From Paenibacillus sp. HW567 (GTDB lineage Bacteria > Bacillota > Bacilli > Paenibacillales > Paenibacillaceae), in NCBI RefSeq assembly GCF_000374185.1, contig NZ_KB910518.1, positions 6,461,286 through 6,525,285 on the forward strand: a DNA stretch of 64,000 nt, given 5' to 3'. The position numbers were made by a program, and so were the translations under genes. This document shows positions 61,656-64,000 of the stretch, in pieces (positions within the stretch are counted from its first letter, which is position 1; every line of letters begins with the position of its first letter). The notes under the pieces are model-generated. The model was not told the DNA's origin, did no database searches, and saw nothing but the letters and a program-made list of their open reading frames with translations.

Positions 61656-62540
61656 TTAGTCGAAAAAGAGCCGGCTGTAATTCAGACTGCCGCTCCCGGA
61701 ACGGAAGGACCCCGGAGTCTGTCCCGTGAGCTTTTGAAATACCTTGATGAAATAGCTGCCGCTGGAATAACCCACCTGAACCGCGATGGCTTCAATGCTC
61801 CAATCGGTTGTTCTCAGCAGCTCTACCGCATGTTCTATTCTGACCCGGTTTACATATTCATTCGGGGTGACGCCGACATACTTGCTGAAGGTCCGCAGCA
61901 GGTGGAACTTGGAGAGCCCCATCTTCTCGGCGAGCTGCTCCTGGCCGATCATGGAGTTATAGTGGGCTTTGATGAATTTGACGGAATCCCGCACCGCAGC
62001 AGGCCACTCGGATTCGGTCCGTGGACTGTTCAAGGAGAGTCTGCCGAGTTCCATCATGAACTGGTACAGTAATGAGGAAGCAATATACGGGTCAGCGATT
62101 CTCCCCAAATGGGCTTCGCGGGCAATATCGCGGAGTATGCGGATCGGCGTGCTGCCGGGGTCAATGAGTGGAGCAGGTCCAAGCTTTGCTTTGATTTCTT
62201 CCCAGAGAGGAAGAAGGGGCTGTGGCCTGAAGAGCAGGAACAGGAATTCCCAGGGCACGGAGCCTCCGGGATGATAATAGCGGTGCCTGCTGGGGATTTC
62301 CGCAAGGAAAGCACGCCCGGAGCCGATCCTTAGGCTCTCTTGCCCAGTATCGAACATTCCGGCTCCGTTCATGGTGTATTGGAACAGCAGCAGCGGCCCG
62401 TCTGTGCGCTCCATGCCGTTCCAGTGATAGGAAGAATCCGTAACAAGTTCATGTCCGACCGCGAAGAGGTTAAACAGCGGCAGACGGTCCGGCTCGCTGA
62501 AGCGGAATCCGTAGACCCCGTGGCTGCTTTGGTTTGTCAC
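61656..62540 (-). CDS. AraC-family transcriptional regulator
   Basis: A 294-residue protein. An N-terminal cupin-like sugar-binding domain (about 30-160) precedes a double helix-turn-helix (about 190-285): QLAEKMGLSKFHLLRTFSKYVGVTPNEYVNRVRIEHAVELL, then IAVQVGYSSGSYFIKVFQKLTGQTPGSFR. It lies upstream of the alpha-galactosidase on the same strand and probably activates it in response to a galactoside. Confidence 0.92.
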   Translation of the reverse strand: MTNQSSHGVYGFRFSEPDRLPLFNLFAVGHELVTDSSYHWNGMERTDGPLLLFQYTMNGAGMFDTGQESLRIGSGRAFLAEIPSRHRYYHPGGSVPWEFLFLLFRPQPLLPLWEEIKAKLGPAPLIDPGSTPIRILRDIAREAHLGRIADPYIASSLLYQFMMELGRLSLNSPRTESEWPAAVRDSVKFIKAHYNSMIGQEQLAEKMGLSKFHLLRTFSKYVGVTPNEYVNRVRIEHAVELLRTTDWSIEAIAVQVGYSSGSYFIKVFQKLTGQTPGSFRSGSGSLNYSRLFFD

Positions 62541-62786
62541 AAAATCCCTCCATACTAAGTGGTTAAGTGAGTTTCTTTTTGCTCATTGTACATAGAATTC
62601 ATTCGAAAGAACAACAAATTTTGCGAGAAAGGCGTACTGATAGGAAGATATAATCAAATAAGCCCCCATCCGGGAGCTTATTTGTGCTGCGGCGCAGTAC
62701 CACAAGGCTGCGCAGCTATTCTTCAGGGGCTGATTCTTGTTCCGCAAACCCTGGAGCTTCAGACCGGCGCGGGTCTGAAGCACTTC

Positions 62787-64000
62787 TTACGATTTAAGCT
62801 TGCGGATCTCCTCCGCTGGAAGCGGAGGGAAGAAGAAGAATCCTTGAATATGATGGCAGTTATGCTTGATTAGAAATTCGAGCTGCTCCTCAGTCTCCAC
62901 GCCCTCGGCAATCAGCTCATAACCAAGCTGTGAAGCGACAAAAACGATGGATTTAATGATGGTCTCATCAATGGAGCTGACACCAATGCCGGTGATGAAG
63001 GTCCGGTCGATTTTGATTTTGTTGACGGGAAAATGCTTCAGATAATTCAGTGAAGAATATTTGGTGCCGAAATCGTCGATGGAGACAACAATGCCGTGGT
63101 CGCGCATCTGCTGAAGCACCGGGTAATGCTCTTCCAGAAGGGCGGTGCTCTCCGTAATCTCGAATTCCAGCACATTTGTCTCCAGCCCGTAATGATCAAG
63201 GACCGCGAGCAGGTTCTCTATAAGGTTGCGGTTATAGAACCAGCTATTGGAGATATTGATGGATGTGCGCAGCAGCGGCATTCCGGCGGACCTCCACTCG
63301 CAGAGCTGACGGCAGACCTCGCGGAGCACCCAGTCCGTAAGCTGAATCATCAGCCCGGCCTCCTCCACGGCAGCGATGAACGCTCCCGGTCCGATAAGGC
63401 CCTTCTCCGGGTGGTTCCAGCGGATCAGCGCCTCCATGCCGGTCATTTTACCGGTAACCGCATTGATCTGCGGCTGATAATGGAGCACGAACTCCTCGCG
63501 CTCCAGCGCCGAGTGCAAATATTTGGCGACCATCGTTTTCTGCTCCAGCTTCTCGCGCAGATCCCAATCGAAGATGAAATAATTGGCCTCCTCCAGCGAT
63601 TTGGCCTGATACATCGACATGTCGGCAAATTTCAGCAGATCATCCTTGTTCCGCGAATGCTCCGGGTACAAGGAGACGCCGATACTGGTCGATAGACTGA
63701 GATGTGCGCCGGAGATCAGCAGGGTCTCCGAGATCAGTCCGCCGATATGTTCAGCAATAGCGGCAATGTTCTCCCGGGGCAGGTCCGAGAAGAGCATGAC
63801 GAACTCGTCGCCTCCGGTACGCGCGAACAGCTTGTAAGGCAATTCTCCGTTTTTCAGCCGGTTCGCCAGCGTCCTGATCACCTGGTCACCTGTAGAGTGG
63901 CCTAATGTGTCGTTGATTTCCTTAAACCGGTTCAAGTCAAAGAAAAACAAGGTATAGGTCTGTGTCTCATCTGCCGCCTGCAGCAAACGCTCGAATTCAT
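62787..64000 (-). CDS. GGDEF-EAL protein, 5' end outside the window
   Basis: The C-terminal 404 residues of a cyclic-di-GMP protein; the frame runs open through the window end. A GGDEF domain (ARTGGDEFVML intact, but the RxxD inhibitory site is not visible) is followed by an EAL domain with MEALIRW, DDFGTKYSSLNYL and AEGVETEEQ, consistent with an active phosphodiesterase. Any N-terminal sensory part lies beyond 64000. A 9-bp hairpin (CTTCAGACC/GGTCTGAAG) follows the stop at about 62757-62780, without a T run. Confidence 0.93.
   Translation of the reverse strand, partial: EFERLLQAADETQTYTLFFFDLNRFKEINDTLGHSTGDQVIRTLANRLKNGELPYKLFARTGGDEFVMLFSDLPRENIAAIAEHIGGLISETLLISGAHLSLSTSIGVSLYPEHSRNKDDLLKFADMSMYQAKSLEEANYFIFDWDLREKLEQKTMVAKYLHSALEREEFVLHYQPQINAVTGKMTGMEALIRWNHPEKGLIGPGAFIAAVEEAGLMIQLTDWVLREVCRQLCEWRSAGMPLLRTSINISNSWFYNRNLIENLLAVLDHYGLETNVLEFEITESTALLEEHYPVLQQMRDHGIVVSIDDFGTKYSSLNYLKHFPVNKIKIDRTFITGIGVSSIDETIIKSIVFVASQLGYELIAEGVETEEQLEFLIKHNCHHIQGFFFFPPLPAEEIRKLKS

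Overview
The window looks like chromosomal DNA of a Paenibacillus-like Gram-positive soil bacterium. The reasons are moderate-to-high G+C coding DNA with strong GGAGG ribosome-binding sites, an MprF lysyl-phosphatidylglycerol protein, futalosine-pathway menaquinone genes, B. subtilis-type Mhq quinone-stress genes, a hybrid 7TMR-DISM sensor kinase with a BTAD response regulator, and many carbohydrate and signalling genes. The genus is an inference; no rRNA or tRNA is present to confirm it.

Layout. 0-8 kb: aldo/keto reductase, LysR regulator with a divergent EamA exporter and flavin reductase, a metallo-beta-lactamase-fold hydrolase, a FapA-family protein and an aromatic-acid-exporter-like membrane protein. 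8.2-12 kb: potABCD polyamine importer. 12.4-15 kb: methyltransferase and mqnB-mqnD. 15.1-15.65 kb: a tandem array with a 164-165 bp period. 15.9-18.7 kb: mhqR, doxX/mhqP, mhqO and mhqD with matching palindromic operators. 18.9-24.8 kb: Bcr/CflA efflux pump, FlxA-like protein, mprF, nitroreductase. 24.8-28 kb: an ECF biotin transporter with a fused ATPase-T subunit, divergent from bioY.

28.1-33.25 kb is a sharply AT-rich island bounded by terminators. It holds a previously unlisted 26-codon hydrophobic peptide gene with a GxxxGxxxG motif and a strong ribosome-binding site, followed by a stem-loop and an ABC exporter. Divergently placed are a single-domain winged-helix regulator, a second ABC ATPase and permease, and a 62-residue membrane protein. 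I read this as a bacteriocin-like peptide export and self-protection system. It is the best candidate here for an undescribed system.

33.3-36.6 kb: intracellular alpha-amylase and a membrane PAS-GGDEF diguanylate cyclase. 36.9-50.1 kb: a reductive pyrimidine-catabolism cluster comprising an ABC importer, malonate-semialdehyde dehydrogenase, beta-alanine-type transaminase, divergent PucR regulator, dihydropyrimidine dehydrogenase PreT/PreA, dihydropyrimidinase and a 79-residue orphan. Two exact matches to the GlnR/TnrA consensus and shared TAGACA/TGTCTA repeats suggest control by nitrogen status and by PucR. The N-carbamoyl-beta-alanine amidase is not in the window. 50.1-50.5 kb: a helically phased array of DnaA-box-like 9-mers and dispersed 21-nt palindromes.

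50.6-64 kb: acetyltransferase, cohesin-like secreted protein, two-component system (the kinase H-box carries Asn instead of His), TVP38/TMEM64 protein, a DsrE plus class-V aminotransferase pair, GH27 alpha-galactosidase with an AraC regulator, and a GGDEF-EAL protein cut by the window end.
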